From contig JAJEAH010000068.1 in the NCBI GenBank assembly GCA_022824225.1, positions 1-64,000 of the forward strand: DNA of 64,000 nt. Direction: 5' to 3'. Shown here piece after piece: positions 43,464 through 51,813 of the stretch. Position numbers and translations under genes: made by a program. This stretch comes from Chloroflexota bacterium. Lineage in GTDB: Bacteria > Chloroflexota > UBA11872 > VXOZ01. The notes below the pieces were generated by a model. The model was given only the letters and a program-made list of their open reading frames with translations, was not told where the DNA came from and did no database searches. How positions within the stretch are numbered: position 1 is the first letter of the stretch; the number at the start of each line of letters is the position of its first letter.

Positions 43464-43994
43464 ATGCGACTTAGAGCCCGAGGCATCCGGGGGATTCTGC
43501 TTGCGCAGGTGTGGTTGTTGGGCTTTCTCGGTGTGATGCTGCTGCCGCTGCTCGCGGCGGAAGCCGGCTGGATTGCCTCGCTTCTCGGCAGCGAACGCAC
43601 GCTGCTGGTTGCATTCGTCAACGCCATGCTCATTGGCGCGACGACAGGGCTCTTCATCGGCCTCGCCGCCGTGCTGCTGCTCGGGCTGCTCCCCCTCGTC
43701 ACCAAGCGGGATTCCTTTACGGTTAGTCTCGGCCGCATTCCCATCGTCGTGTACACATCCGACGCCGCCGGCTGGTCTCACACGTACTGGCTTGCCGTGC
43801 CCTTGCTTTTCGCCGTGCTCGTAGGGCTGTTGGGCGGCTTCGGCGCGCTGCTCTTGCGTCATAGCGAGCGCGCCGCCCACGAGATGCTCCGCGGCCTGCG
43901 CGCACTGTGCTCTGCCTCTAGGAATCCCCCGCCACGCGCCGGGGCATTCGCCAGCGTGCAACTCGACCAATGGCAGAGAGATATCTGGCCGTGA
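43464..43994 (+). CDS. Small membrane protein, unknown function
   Basis: A 176-residue protein with three or four hydrophobic segments (about 10-35, 45-80 and 115-135) and a charged C-terminus. The loop between segments 2 and 3 ('TKRDSFTVSLGRIPIVVYTSD') is probably outside or inside as a short beta hairpin. GGAGGGG sits 8 bases before ATG 43464; the frame can be extended to 43386 but without a ribosome site. No family recognised. Confidence 0.6.
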   Translation: MRLRARGIRGILLAQVWLLGFLGVMLLPLLAAEAGWIASLLGSERTLLVAFVNAMLIGATTGLFIGLAAVLLLGLLPLVTKRDSFTVSLGRIPIVVYTSDAAGWSHTYWLAVPLLFAVLVGLLGGFGALLLRHSERAAHEMLRGLRALCSASRNPPPRAGAFASVQLDQWQRDIWP

Positions 43995-44008
43995 GGAGTG
44001 AAAGGAAA

Positions 44009-44052
44009 AGCACGTACCGACACTTGGCACAGACCAAGTGTCGGTACGTGCT
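44009..44052 (-). terminator. Perfect 19-bp hairpin between convergent genes
   Basis: AGCACGTACCGACACTTGG (44009-44027) and its exact complement (44034-44052) flank a 6-base loop. On the minus strand the stem is followed by 'ttttccttt', fitting a terminator for the minus-strand binding-protein gene that ends at 44110. On the plus strand no T-run follows. Confidence 0.8.
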
Positions 44053-44109
44053 GAGACCTTAACCCACTCTCCCCCGTCGCGGTCCCGGTAGGCTTACTAC
44101 CTTCTTCAC

Positions 44110-45138
44110 TTACTCGGGATAGAATGCGTTCGCCAGCAATTCAATGGTGTCAATGGTGTAGATGCCCGGGTTCGCGACCGTGAAGCGCACTTCCACCTAG
44201 CGCTTGTTTTGCACGGCCTTGATGGAGTGAAGCGCCTCGGTGTTTTCCAAGTACTCTATCTTCTCCGCAGCCGTAGACCATCCAGGCATATCGAACAGCA
44301 CGATGACGTCGGGGTCCCGTTCGACCACGGTCTCCCAGTTCACCGTCGCGTAGAGGCCCTCGACGTCAGCAAAGATGTTGACCCCACCCGCCTCTTCGAC
44401 CAACGCATTCCCCATGCCCGTACCCACCGCGGCATATGGCGAATCAGTGCCGCCGTCATAGATGAAGACCTTTACCTTCGGATCGGGCGTCCCCACCTTG
44501 GCGCGGATTTCCTCCAGGCGCGCCCGCTGCTCGGCGACGTATGCTTCGGCGCGCTCCGTTACCCCGAAGATCTGGCCGATCTTCACGAAGTCTTCGAAAA
44601 CGTCCTCAATGGTCACCTTGCCGTCCTTGCAGTTGGCGGCCACCTGGTACGACGCGATGCCAAGCTCCAAGAGCGCATCGCGCGGCCCCGCCACGTCTTC
44701 ACGATTCCAGGCGCTTACGAAGGCAGCGTAAACGAAGTCGGTCTCCGTTCCCAGAATGACCTCATGTGAAGGATACTTCTCGGCTAGTATCGGAATCTGG
44801 TCGAAGGCCGCCTGGAAATCAGGGTGCACCCAGTCTCTGAGATACGACGTGCCAACCATGTTGTCTTGCAGACCCAACGCCAGCATCAGTTCAGTCGATT
44901 CCTGAGAGAGAGTGATAGCGCGCTGGGGCGGCTGGTCATACGTAATGGAAAAACCACAGTTTTCGACAGTCACGGGCGTATAAGCGGTTTCGGCTTCTTG
45001 CGCCGGTTCAGCCGGCTCTGCCGGCTCCGCCGCCGGTTGCGGTGCGGCTACCGTGCCGCAACCCGCCAGCAAAAGACTGCCGGCGCCAGCTACACCGATG
45101 GCGATAAGACCGCGACGGGTCACGCGTTGAGAACTCAT
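44110..45138 (-). pseudogene. Metal/siderophore/corrinoid-type ABC binding lipoprotein interrupted by an in-frame TAG
   Basis: The minus-strand frame encodes a 313-residue binding protein (twin-arginine-like VTRRGLIAIG, lipobox LLAGCG, then 'VENCGFSITYDQPPQRAITL') and meets TAG at 44197-44199. In the same frame, 28 further codons continue as VEVRFTVANPGIYTIDTIEL and LANAFYPE to TAA at 44110-44112. The intact paralogue at 48683-49690 ends '...AVQEERFVIVEFTATQPG...LFQGFYPE', so the sequence past the TAG is the true C-terminus. A single change from a Tyr codon would make this TAG. The protein may be truncated, read through, or the stop could be an assembly error. It is the last member of the uptake locus. 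Confidence 0.82.
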
Positions 45139-45306
45139 CCTAATCCAATACCCTTTCGATTTGCACTAGAGCCTCTCACGTACATTCCCAGATATTACTA
45201 GGAATGCCTTTCAGTTGCATTAAAGAAGATTGTGATCGCTTTGTCAAGTGCTGTGCCTGGGGGAAATAGTAGAATTAGACTTGAACTCCTTGCTGGGCAA
45301 TAGCTC
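45139..45306. promoter_or_regulatory. Upstream region resembling the other binding-protein promoter
   Basis: On the plus strand 'cattcc', eleven to twelve bases, then 'ggaatg' (about 45183-45207) is followed by 'catt aaag'. The intact paralogue has 'cattctcat...atgagaat' followed by 'cattaaag' in the same place. This looks like a decayed copy of the Fur-like operator at 49733-49754. Confidence 0.4.
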
Positions 45307-45474
45307 ATGTCATTATGAGCGCAGCGTCGATCAGGGTTCGCTGACTTCGTCAAAGACGCGGAATCTAGCGTTTGCCGGGCACTAGATTCTTCGTCGCTGC
45401 ACTCCTCAGAATGACATTTCGAGGAGCAGTCGTTCACGTTGACACTTATACCTGTGTAGTCTAAGTCAATACCT
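45307..45474 (-). repeat. Dispersed repeat, copy 2 (inverted relative to 1823-2041)
   Basis: Read on the minus strand it shows 'ggtattgactta', 'gtgtcaacgtgaacg', 'aaatgtcattctgaggagtg', 'gacgaagaatctagtg', 'cgtctttgacgaagtcag' and 'aatgacat' in the same order as copy 1. It lacks the extra 50 bases of copy 1. Confidence 0.8.
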
Positions 45475-45828
45475 ACTAGTCGCGGCGCCTGGCTTCTGGG
45501 CGTAGTCCGCTTTTCTGCCGCGCGGGCCGCCGGCTGCGCGGCCCGGACACCCGGTAGGCAGTGCGCCGGCGCTCTTGGCGCCTTGGATCATCGAACCGCG
45601 CGCCCTGCGGGCCTTGCGCCACCACCATTTGCACATAGCGCCGCCTGCAGTCTCTGTACGCAGTCTCAGGGCAAAGAAAAACGCCCTGTTCCGCAATGAA
45701 CAAGGCGTCCTTCAAATGACAGATTCGAGGCGATATATCCGGTAGCTTGCGTCAGTAGCCAAAAAGAACTGGGTTCTCTAGTTTTCGGCACATGCTATGT
45801 GCCCGGCGGCGGCGAAGAAATAGCTGCC
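45475..45828. other. Gene-free stretch with a small hairpin
   Basis: 'acgccctgttc' and 'gaacaaggcgt' (about 45682-45709) can form a hairpin between two minus-strand genes. It is a possible terminator for the CbiX/ferredoxin gene, but no clear T-run follows on that strand. No convincing gene is visible. Confidence 0.4.
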
Positions 45829-46680
45829 CTAAGACCCTGGCTTGCTCCGCGCCGGCGCGCCGGGTACGCACGCGTATTCCGGCACTGCTTCTCCGTCCAC
45901 GAGGTGCTCGGCCACGATGCGGTCCACGGCGGCCTCGTCCACGCCGCCGTACCACGTGCCGTCCGGATGCACCACCATGATCGGCCCCAGATCGCAGGGA
46001 TACAGGCAACTGGTGCGCACAGTCATCACGCCCTGCTTGCCCCGTAGTTCATTCTCTCTGAGTTTCTCCTGAAAATAAGCCCACGTCTTCGGGGCGTTCG
46101 CCAGCGTGCAGCGGGGCCCGTGGCAGAGAAACACCTGGTGGCTGTGGGCGGGAATCTGATTCCACGACCGCGCCCGATCCTTAATGGTCGGGTCCTTGCC
46201 AATATCCGTGCAGTTCCGCGCATCCATCGCTGCTGCGCTCACCGCATCTCCCAGGTGCTTGCTATCGCCGAGCGGTGGGGCCAATGCGATTTCCACGGTT
46301 CCGTCTGTAATATGCTCCCCCACCCAGTCCCGGATTGCGAGCGGCAGCCACCAACGCAGCGTGCGGTCCATGGGCACCAGGGCGGGCACGATGAGCAGAC
46401 GGCGGGATCCTGCGTCCACGCACGCTGCCAGCACCGCGGGCAAGGCCGGCTTGCCCTGCTCCATAAATGCGTAGCGCACGTCCCGATAGCGCCCGGAATC
46501 CGCAACAGACGAGACAATCCGCTCCAGTTCTTCTCGCGGCGCGGCGCCATACCCGCCGCGACCCACAATCACAACCGTATCAAACGGCATGCTGTTGGCA
46601 TCCAACGGCCTGCCGTTGGGTTCTACTGCGGCTCTTGGGGACGAATCGTTCGTCCCTTGCTCACTTTGGGGGTCTGACAT
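45829..46680 (-). CDS. CbiX-like domain fused to a thioredoxin-fold [2Fe-2S] ferredoxin
   Basis: A 283-residue two-domain protein. Residues about 32-150 resemble the sirohydrochlorin cobaltochelatase fold CbiX: 'FDTVVIVGRGGYGAAP', 'YAFMEQGKPALPAVLAACVDAGSRRLLIVPALV'. The usual metal-binding His of 'GHGS' is Arg41 and the second His of the 'GxHxxxDIP' segment is missing (MDRTLRWWLP), so chelation by the classic mechanism is unlikely. Residues about 180-270 are a ferredoxin with Cys186 and Cys191 (CHGPRC) and Cys225 and Cys229 (SCLYPC), ready for a [2Fe-2S] cluster. It sits between the ATPase gene and the second binding-protein gene of the uptake locus, suggesting a role in metal or corrin handling. 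Confidence 0.75.
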   Translation of the reverse strand: MSDPQSEQGTNDSSPRAAVEPNGRPLDANSMPFDTVVIVGRGGYGAAPREELERIVSSVADSGRYRDVRYAFMEQGKPALPAVLAACVDAGSRRLLIVPALVPMDRTLRWWLPLAIRDWVGEHITDGTVEIALAPPLGDSKHLGDAVSAAAMDARNCTDIGKDPTIKDRARSWNQIPAHSHQVFLCHGPRCTLANAPKTWAYFQEKLRENELRGKQGVMTVRTSCLYPCDLGPIMVVHPDGTWYGGVDEAAVDRIVAEHLVDGEAVPEYACVPGAPARSKPGS

Positions 46681-46712
46681 GGTGAAGTGCTTTCACTGCG
46701 TGCGCTTGGGTT

Positions 46713-47546
46713 CTAGCTCCCACCAACCAGCACTGCTGAGGCAGGCGCCTCAGCCGGGGCCGTAGCTGACGGCACGGCGGCGTGTGCGGGTAGGAAGACA
46801 ATGTGGAGTTTGCCGGTGCGGGGATGGACTTGCACCTCGGCCTCTACGCCGAAGACCTTGCGCAGGATCGCAGGCTGCACCACCTCTGCCGGGGTTCCCG
46901 CCGCAACTATCTCCCCGCCCTCCATGAGGTAGAGGCGGTCGCAGTACGTGGCGGCCAAGTTGAGGTCATGCAACGCCGTAAACGTCGTTACCCCAAGTCC
47001 GCGCACGAGATCGAGGACTTCGAGTTGGTAGCGTACGTCCAAGTGATTGGTCGGTTCGTCAAGGATGAGAAAACGCGCTTGTTGCGCCAAAGCGCGGGCT
47101 ATCAGGACTCGCTGCTTTTCGCCGCCGGATAGCGTCGCGAACGAGCGGTCCGCGAATGAGAGCATACCGACTTGCGTCAGCGCGTTCTCCACCAGGTCGT
47201 GGTCCTCTGCGTTTTCGCGCGCGAACATGCTCTTGTGGGGTGTGCGGCCCATCAGCACCATTTCCCACACCACGAACTCAAACTCGCCGGGCGTCTCCTG
47301 CAAGACGGTGGCCGTCCGCCGAGCTGCCTCTTTGGCATCGAGGTTCCACACGTTGTCGCCGTTCAGGGCAATGTAGCCGGCATCGGGCTTGAGCGCCCGG
47401 TAAATGCAACGCAGCAGGCTCGATTTGCCGCTGCCGTTGGGCCCGAGCACGCCGACAAGCTCGCCCGCCGCCACGTCTACGGCAACATCACTTAGAATCG
47501 TCTGATCTTCCACACGCCACGTTACCTTTTCGACGTGCAACGTCAT
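46713..47546 (-). CDS. ABC transporter ATPase (FecE/BtuD-type)
   Basis: A 277-residue ATPase with Walker A GPNGSGKSS, signature LSGGEKQR, Walker B 'FLILDEPTNHLD' and the switch His in 'TALHDLNLAATYCD'. This set is typical of iron-siderophore, haem and vitamin B12 importers. The C-terminal 35 residues are Ala/Pro-rich and unusual. Its start overlaps the permease stop by four bases, so the two are coupled. Confidence 0.93.
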   Translation of the reverse strand: MTLHVEKVTWRVEDQTILSDVAVDVAAGELVGVLGPNGSGKSSLLRCIYRALKPDAGYIALNGDNVWNLDAKEAARRTATVLQETPGEFEFVVWEMVLMGRTPHKSMFARENAEDHDLVENALTQVGMLSFADRSFATLSGGEKQRVLIARALAQQARFLILDEPTNHLDVRYQLEVLDLVRGLGVTTFTALHDLNLAATYCDRLYLMEGGEIVAAGTPAEVVQPAILRKVFGVEAEVQVHPRTGKLHIVFLPAHAAVPSATAPAEAPASAVLVGGS

Positions 47547-48658
47547 GATCGGCCTCCTCCCAGCGCATTTCGATTCCGGCGCATCAACCAGATGAAGAAC
47601 GGGCCGCCGAGAAAGCCCGTAATCACGCCCAGGGGCATCTCCTCAGGCTGCACGATCGTACGCGCGAGCACGTCCACCCAGACCAAGAAAATGGCGCCCG
47701 CCAGCAAGCTGACCGGCAACACCCGGCGGTGGTCGGAGCCAACGAACAGGCGGACGGTGTGGGGCATCATGAGGCCCACGAAGCCGACGGCACCGGCGAG
47801 CGCAACCATCACGCCGGTGATCATGGCCGCCACCACCATCAGCACACGGCGAAAGCGGTTGGTATCCACGCCGAGACTGATGGCCGTTTCCTCTCCGGCA
47901 ACCAGCGCGTTGAGCGGCCGCGCCTGCAAAATCAAATACGCAGTTCCGATCACCAGCGCAATGAGTGGCAAGGTGAGGTAGCTCCATTTGGCGCCTGCCA
48001 CACTCCCCTGGAGCCAGAAGAGCACCGACCTGATGCCCTCGGCGTCGTCGGCCCGGAAAATGACAAAACTTGTAGCCGCCGAAAGCACGTACGACAACGC
48101 TACGCCAACCAGGATCAGCCGGATTGGCGAGAGGGTGCCGCGGTTTTGCGCCAGCGTGATGACAATGACAAAGGCCATCACCGAGCCAAAGAATGCCGCC
48201 ACCGAGAGGGAATAGATGCCAAAGAACTTGAAGACGCCCATCAAGATTACCAGCACCGCGGCCAGCGACGCCCCCGACGAAATCCCGAGGATGTAGGGGT
48301 CCGCCAAGGGATTGCGCACGGCTGCCTGCATGGCGACGCCAACCACCGCCAGCCCCGCGCCGATGATGGCCGCCAGGAAGACCCGGGGCAAGCGGATGAG
48401 CCACACAATGTTCTCATGGGCGGCAGACCACTCGCCCGCGGCAAGACCGGTCATGCGCGCCAGGGCAATCTGCCACACCGTTAAGGGTGAAATCGCCACC
48501 GGCCCGATGGTCACGGCCAGTGTCAGCGTCACCAACAAGGCCGCCGTTAGGGCGAGCACAGCCAAAGGAAAGCGCGCGTCCCGGCGCTTGGCTCGAGGAG
48601 CCGGCGCCGGGGGCGTTTCGCCTGGGTCCTGGCTCGCTTGTTCTACTGCTGTCCCCAT
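47543..48658 (-). CDS. ABC transporter permease (FecCD/BtuC family)
   Basis: A 371-residue membrane protein with about ten hydrophobic segments. It contains the family phrases 'RLPRVFLAAIIGAGLAVVGVAMQAAVRNPLADPYILGISSGASLAAVL' and 'GAVGFVGLMMPHTVRLFVGSDHRRVLP', including the coupling loop that contacts the ATPase. An N-terminal cytoplasmic stretch is Pro/Arg-rich. It lies 24 bases after the first binding-protein gene. The transported compound is an Fe3+-siderophore, haem or cobalamin type; sequence alone does not decide. Confidence 0.93.
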   Translation of the reverse strand: MGTAVEQASQDPGETPPAPAPRAKRRDARFPLAVLALTAALLVTLTLAVTIGPVAISPLTVWQIALARMTGLAAGEWSAAHENIVWLIRLPRVFLAAIIGAGLAVVGVAMQAAVRNPLADPYILGISSGASLAAVLVILMGVFKFFGIYSLSVAAFFGSVMAFVIVITLAQNRGTLSPIRLILVGVALSYVLSAATSFVIFRADDAEGIRSVLFWLQGSVAGAKWSYLTLPLIALVIGTAYLILQARPLNALVAGEETAISLGVDTNRFRRVLMVVAAMITGVMVALAGAVGFVGLMMPHTVRLFVGSDHRRVLPVSLLAGAIFLVWVDVLARTIVQPEEMPLGVITGFLGGPFFIWLMRRNRNALGGGRS

Positions 48659-48682
48659 GCAGTTAGCTTCTCAGCTTCTAGG

Positions 48683-49690
48683 TTACTCAGGGTAGAAGCC
48701 CTGGAACAGGGTTTCAATTACGTCGACGCTGCGAGGACCGGGCTGCGTGGCCGTGAACTCCACGATGACGAAGCGCTCTTCTTGGACAGCCCGCAGCGCT
48801 GCCAGTGCCTCGGTGTTGTTCAAGTACTCGATCTTCTCCTCCGCTGTGGACCACGAAGCATGGTGCAGCACGATGACGTCCGGGTCGCGCTCGATGACGG
48901 CCTCCCAGTTCACCGTGGCGAAGCCGCCTTCCACGTCCGCGAAGATGTTGACGCCGCCGGCCTCTTCCAGCAGCGCATTCACAATGCCGGTGCCGGCGGC
49001 CGTATACGGCGCTTCGTCGCCGCTGTCAAAGACAAACACCTTAACCTTTGCGTCCGCCCCCTGCGTCACGGCGTGAATTTCCGCCAACCGCTCCCGCTTT
49101 TCGGCCACGTATGCTTCCGCTCGCTCCGATACGCCGAAGATCTTCCCAATAGTCAGGAAGTCGGTGAATACGTCCTCGATTGTCGCCTTGCTCTCCAAGC
49201 AATTCGCATGGGCAAGGTAAGAATTGATGTTCAAATCCAGCAAGGCTTCACGCGGTCCGGCCACCTCATCGCGGAAGGCGCTTACCCAACCGGCGTAGAT
49301 GAAGTCAGGCTCCGCTCCCAAGAACACCTCACGGGACGGATAGGTGTCCGAGAGCACGGGTATCTGTGCGTACGCGTCGGCGAGATTGGGCAAGATTGGG
49401 TCTTCCAAGTACGCCGTGCCGACCATGTGGTCTTGCAGTCCCAACGTCAACATCACCTCAGTGGCGTGCTGCGCCATCGCTACGGCCCGCTGCGGCGGCT
49501 GATCGTAGGTAATGGTCACACCGCAGTTTTCGATGGTCACCGGCTCGTAGGCTGACTCACTCATCTGCTCCGGCTCTGTTTCCGCCTGCGGCATAGCCAC
49601 CGTACCGCAGGCAGCAAGCAAGGCGGCGCCGGCATTCGCGAGACCAGCGGCTAGCACCTTACGACGGCTCATTGACCGAACGCGAATCAT
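48683..49690 (-). CDS. ABC binding lipoprotein for metal-chelate or corrinoid uptake
   Basis: A 335-residue FhuD/BtuF-type binding protein. The signal region 'SRRKVLAAGLANAGAALLAACG' joins a twin-arginine-like motif to a lipobox. The mature part begins 'VTIENCGVTITYDQPPQRAVAM', and includes 'GAEPDFIYAGWVSAF' and 'VNWEAVIERDPDVIVL' as in the family. I choose ATG 49690 because GGAGG lies about ten bases upstream; starts at 49699 and 49672 are also in frame. It heads the operon and has the interrupted paralogue at 44110-45138, with which it shares most landmarks. Confidence 0.9.
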   Translation of the reverse strand: MIRVRSMSRRKVLAAGLANAGAALLAACGTVAMPQAETEPEQMSESAYEPVTIENCGVTITYDQPPQRAVAMAQHATEVMLTLGLQDHMVGTAYLEDPILPNLADAYAQIPVLSDTYPSREVFLGAEPDFIYAGWVSAFRDEVAGPREALLDLNINSYLAHANCLESKATIEDVFTDFLTIGKIFGVSERAEAYVAEKRERLAEIHAVTQGADAKVKVFVFDSGDEAPYTAAGTGIVNALLEEAGGVNIFADVEGGFATVNWEAVIERDPDVIVLHHASWSTAEEKIEYLNNTEALAALRAVQEERFVIVEFTATQPGPRSVDVIETLFQGFYPE

Positions 49691-49732
49691 CTGCAGCAAT
49701 CCTCCCGATTAAGTTTATCACTACTCAGAACC

Positions 49733-49754
49733 ATTCTCATATACTAATGAGAAT
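49733..49754. promoter_or_regulatory. Fur-like inverted repeat upstream of the uptake operon
   Basis: ATTCTCAT (49733-49740), six bases, ATGAGAAT (49747-49754) form a perfect 8-bp inverted repeat 43 bases before the binding-protein start, in an AT-rich segment unlike the rest of the window. A related 'ATTTCATTA' follows. Size and position fit a Fur- or DtxR-type metal repressor site; which regulator binds cannot be told. Confidence 0.6.
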
Positions 49755-49869
49755 AGATTTCATTAAAGAGGAGTGCGTTTGCTTTGTCAAGGGCCGGTTG
49801 CGGCTTTTCTGCGGTTTTTCAGGATGCGCCGGTCAGTACTCGCTGTGCCTCACTCACGGAAACTGATCC

Positions 49870-50403
49870 CTAGCTCGGCTTGCCGGTGGGGTAGAGAAAC
49901 GGCACCCAGGTCTCATGGGGTTGGGCCGGGACGTTGCGCAGGTGGGCGAGGTAGCCGTTCAGACGGGGCTTGCCGGGACTGGCCAGCAGCCGCATGCGGG
50001 CCTCATCGGCGGTGCGGCCGCCCTTGCGGTGGTTACAGTCTTTGCAGGCGGAGACGAGGTTTTCCCAGGTATGGCCGCCGCCTCGATGCCGGGGCATGAC
50101 GTGGTCGATCGTCAACTCGCGGGACTGCACCCCGCAGTATTGACACGTATGCCTATCGCGCCGGAAGACCTCCTGGCGCACCAGGCGGGGGCCGGTGGGC
50201 GGCCGCTTGACCAAGTACTGCAGCTTGATGACCGACGGCCGGGAGAAGCGGGCCTCGGCGGACACCAGGTCCTCCGCATAGCGCTCGACCATTTCCGCCT
50301 TGCCGTTCAGCAACAGCAAGAACGCCCGCCGCACGTTGCAGATATTCAGCGGCCGGTAGTCCAGGTTCAAGACCAGAACACGCTTGTCTATGCCGTTCCT
50401 CAT
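49870..50403 (-). CDS. HNH endonuclease family protein
   Basis: A 177-residue protein. A zinc pair CQYC (about 88-91) precedes the HNH core 'ELTIDHVMPRHRGGGHTWENLVSACKDCNHRKG', with His, Asn and His residues and a second CxxC. The N-terminus 'VLVLNLDYRPLNICNVRRAFLLLLNGKAEMV' is the common stand-alone HNH type found in many bacterial chromosomes. Such proteins are not clearly tied to phage or restriction here. Divergent from the SWIM-protein gene. Confidence 0.9.
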   Translation of the reverse strand: MRNGIDKRVLVLNLDYRPLNICNVRRAFLLLLNGKAEMVERYAEDLVSAEARFSRPSVIKLQYLVKRPPTGPRLVRQEVFRRDRHTCQYCGVQSRELTIDHVMPRHRGGGHTWENLVSACKDCNHRKGGRTADEARMRLLASPGKPRLNGYLAHLRNVPAQPHETWVPFLYPTGKPS

Positions 50404-50571
50404 CAGCCGCGCCTACCAAGAACCGCCGACACGTGTCCGGCCTATGCTTGGTCTGTTGGTGGATAAGCTACGGAACTCGCGCCTCCTGACTGCGGTAGGC
50501 GACTCTTGCCGCGCCCTTTTTGCTGTGCCTTAAATGCATTCTAGTCTGCACCGCCCGTGTTCACAATACCG

Positions 50572-50600
50572 TTGACCGCCAGCATACCCCAAAGTATACT
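50572..50600 (+). promoter_or_regulatory. Sigma70-type promoter
   Basis: TTGACC (50572-50577), a 17-base spacer and TATACT (50595-50600). The first gene downstream is the SWIM protein at 50764, leaving a 5' leader of about 160 bases. Confidence 0.65.
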
Positions 50601-50763
50601 GAACATTAGGGGCAACATGCTGCGCATACGCAAGAGTCCGATTCGGTCATACCCTACCCCAAGGCACACCAGTGCCGCACGCAGCATGTTCTACACTCAC
50701 TCAGGGGTGCTTCATCGAGAAACGCACATTGCGCTCTCCTGAGCATTTAACAAGGGGGCATGA

Positions 50764-51045
50764 ATGTATTCCAGTCTGATTGGCAAAGTGGAGAAAGCAA
50801 ACCGCTATACGGAAGAGCGGGACCGCTTTAGCTTTACCGCGTTCACCGTCAGTGTCCGGGGTGACAACAACGAGCACGTGGTCGCGTTTCAAGACGGCGA
50901 GTGGCGCTGCGACTGCGACTTCTTCACGATTTACGGACTGTGCAGCCACGGCATGGCGCTCGAGCGCATCCTGGGCGAGATGGTCCCCGCCAAGATGACG
51001 TTCGCCGATCTCATCAAGGCCAAGACCGGCATGGCCCTGCCCTAA
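50764..51045 (+). CDS. Small SWIM zinc-finger protein
   Basis: A 93-residue protein. Residues 48-64 read 'WRCDCDFFTIYGLCSHGMAL', the CxC...CxH SWIM pattern that binds zinc and often contacts nucleic acid. The N-terminal part is a small beta sheet with 'FTVSVRGDNNEHVVAF', and the C-terminus is a helix. Stand-alone SWIM proteins of this size have no fixed function. A promoter lies upstream and the DUF45 gene follows within 51 bases, so they may be cotranscribed. Confidence 0.82.
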   Translation: MYSSLIGKVEKANRYTEERDRFSFTAFTVSVRGDNNEHVVAFQDGEWRCDCDFFTIYGLCSHGMALERILGEMVPAKMTFADLIKAKTGMALP

Positions 51046-51096
51046 GCTCCGCCCCGCGCTCACCGCGCGCGGACGCGCCGCGCCGCTGATCCCAGC

Positions 51097-51660
51097 ATGG
51101 CGGTGGTTCTGAGCGCGCGGGGCCGGACCGCATCCCACTCCCGCATGTTCAAGCTAGACCCACAAGACATCGAGGTCGTGCGCAGCGTCCAGCGCAGGAA
51201 GACCGTCAGCGGCGCTCTCAAACACGGCAAGCTGCGTGTGCTCGTGCCCGCGCACCTGAGCAAGGCGGAAGAAGCCTATTTTGTTGCAAAGGTGCGCCGC
51301 CGCGTCGAGTTGCAGGAGACCAAGGCGCGGCTCAACCACGGCGATCCACTCCGCAAACGCGCCGACGAACTCAACCGGCGGTACTTTGGCGGCAAACTGG
51401 CATACGCCTCCGTCACCTACGTCACCAACCAGAACAGCGTATTCGGCAGTTGCAGCGTGCGGCGCGGGACGATTCGCCTCTCCCACCATCTGGCCGGGAT
51501 GCCGGAGTGGGTGCGGGACTATGTCCTGATGCACGAATTGGCGCATCTCGTCGAGCCCGGGCACAACCGGCGCTTCTGGGAGATCGTGAACCGCTACCCC
51601 CGCACGCGGGAGGCCCGCCGCTACCTGAGGGCGTACGCCAAGGGCGAGCCGGTCTCCTAG
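51097..51660 (+). CDS. YgjP-like metallopeptidase domain protein (DUF45)
   Basis: A 187-residue zinc hydrolase. The HExxH motif is 'YVLMHELAHLVEPGHNRRFWEIVNRYPR', with the third ligand His in 'GHNRRFW', as in the SprT/WLM/DUF45 group. An upstream 'FGSCSVRRGTIRLSHHLAGMPEWV' strand-helix is also typical. Substrate unknown. It precedes smpB by about 150 bases. Confidence 0.9.
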   Translation: MAVVLSARGRTASHSRMFKLDPQDIEVVRSVQRRKTVSGALKHGKLRVLVPAHLSKAEEAYFVAKVRRRVELQETKARLNHGDPLRKRADELNRRYFGGKLAYASVTYVTNQNSVFGSCSVRRGTIRLSHHLAGMPEWVRDYVLMHELAHLVEPGHNRRFWEIVNRYPRTREARRYLRAYAKGEPVS

Positions 51661-51813
51661 CGGCGCACAGCGCCGCGACCCGATGGGCAGTTGGCGTGCG
51701 CGCCAATCCGCGGTCTCCTAGCCGCACGCAGCGCCGCGTCGCACCGTCCCGTTGGCGCGCCGGCCTCGCGCCGTCACGTTCCATCCACGGCAATCCTATG
51801 GCATGCTGAACCA

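Noticed and set aside
49700-49869. Cobalamin riboswitch upstream of the uptake operon
   Set aside because: The leader is short and AT-rich and has no B12-box-like core; the palindrome fits a protein operator better.
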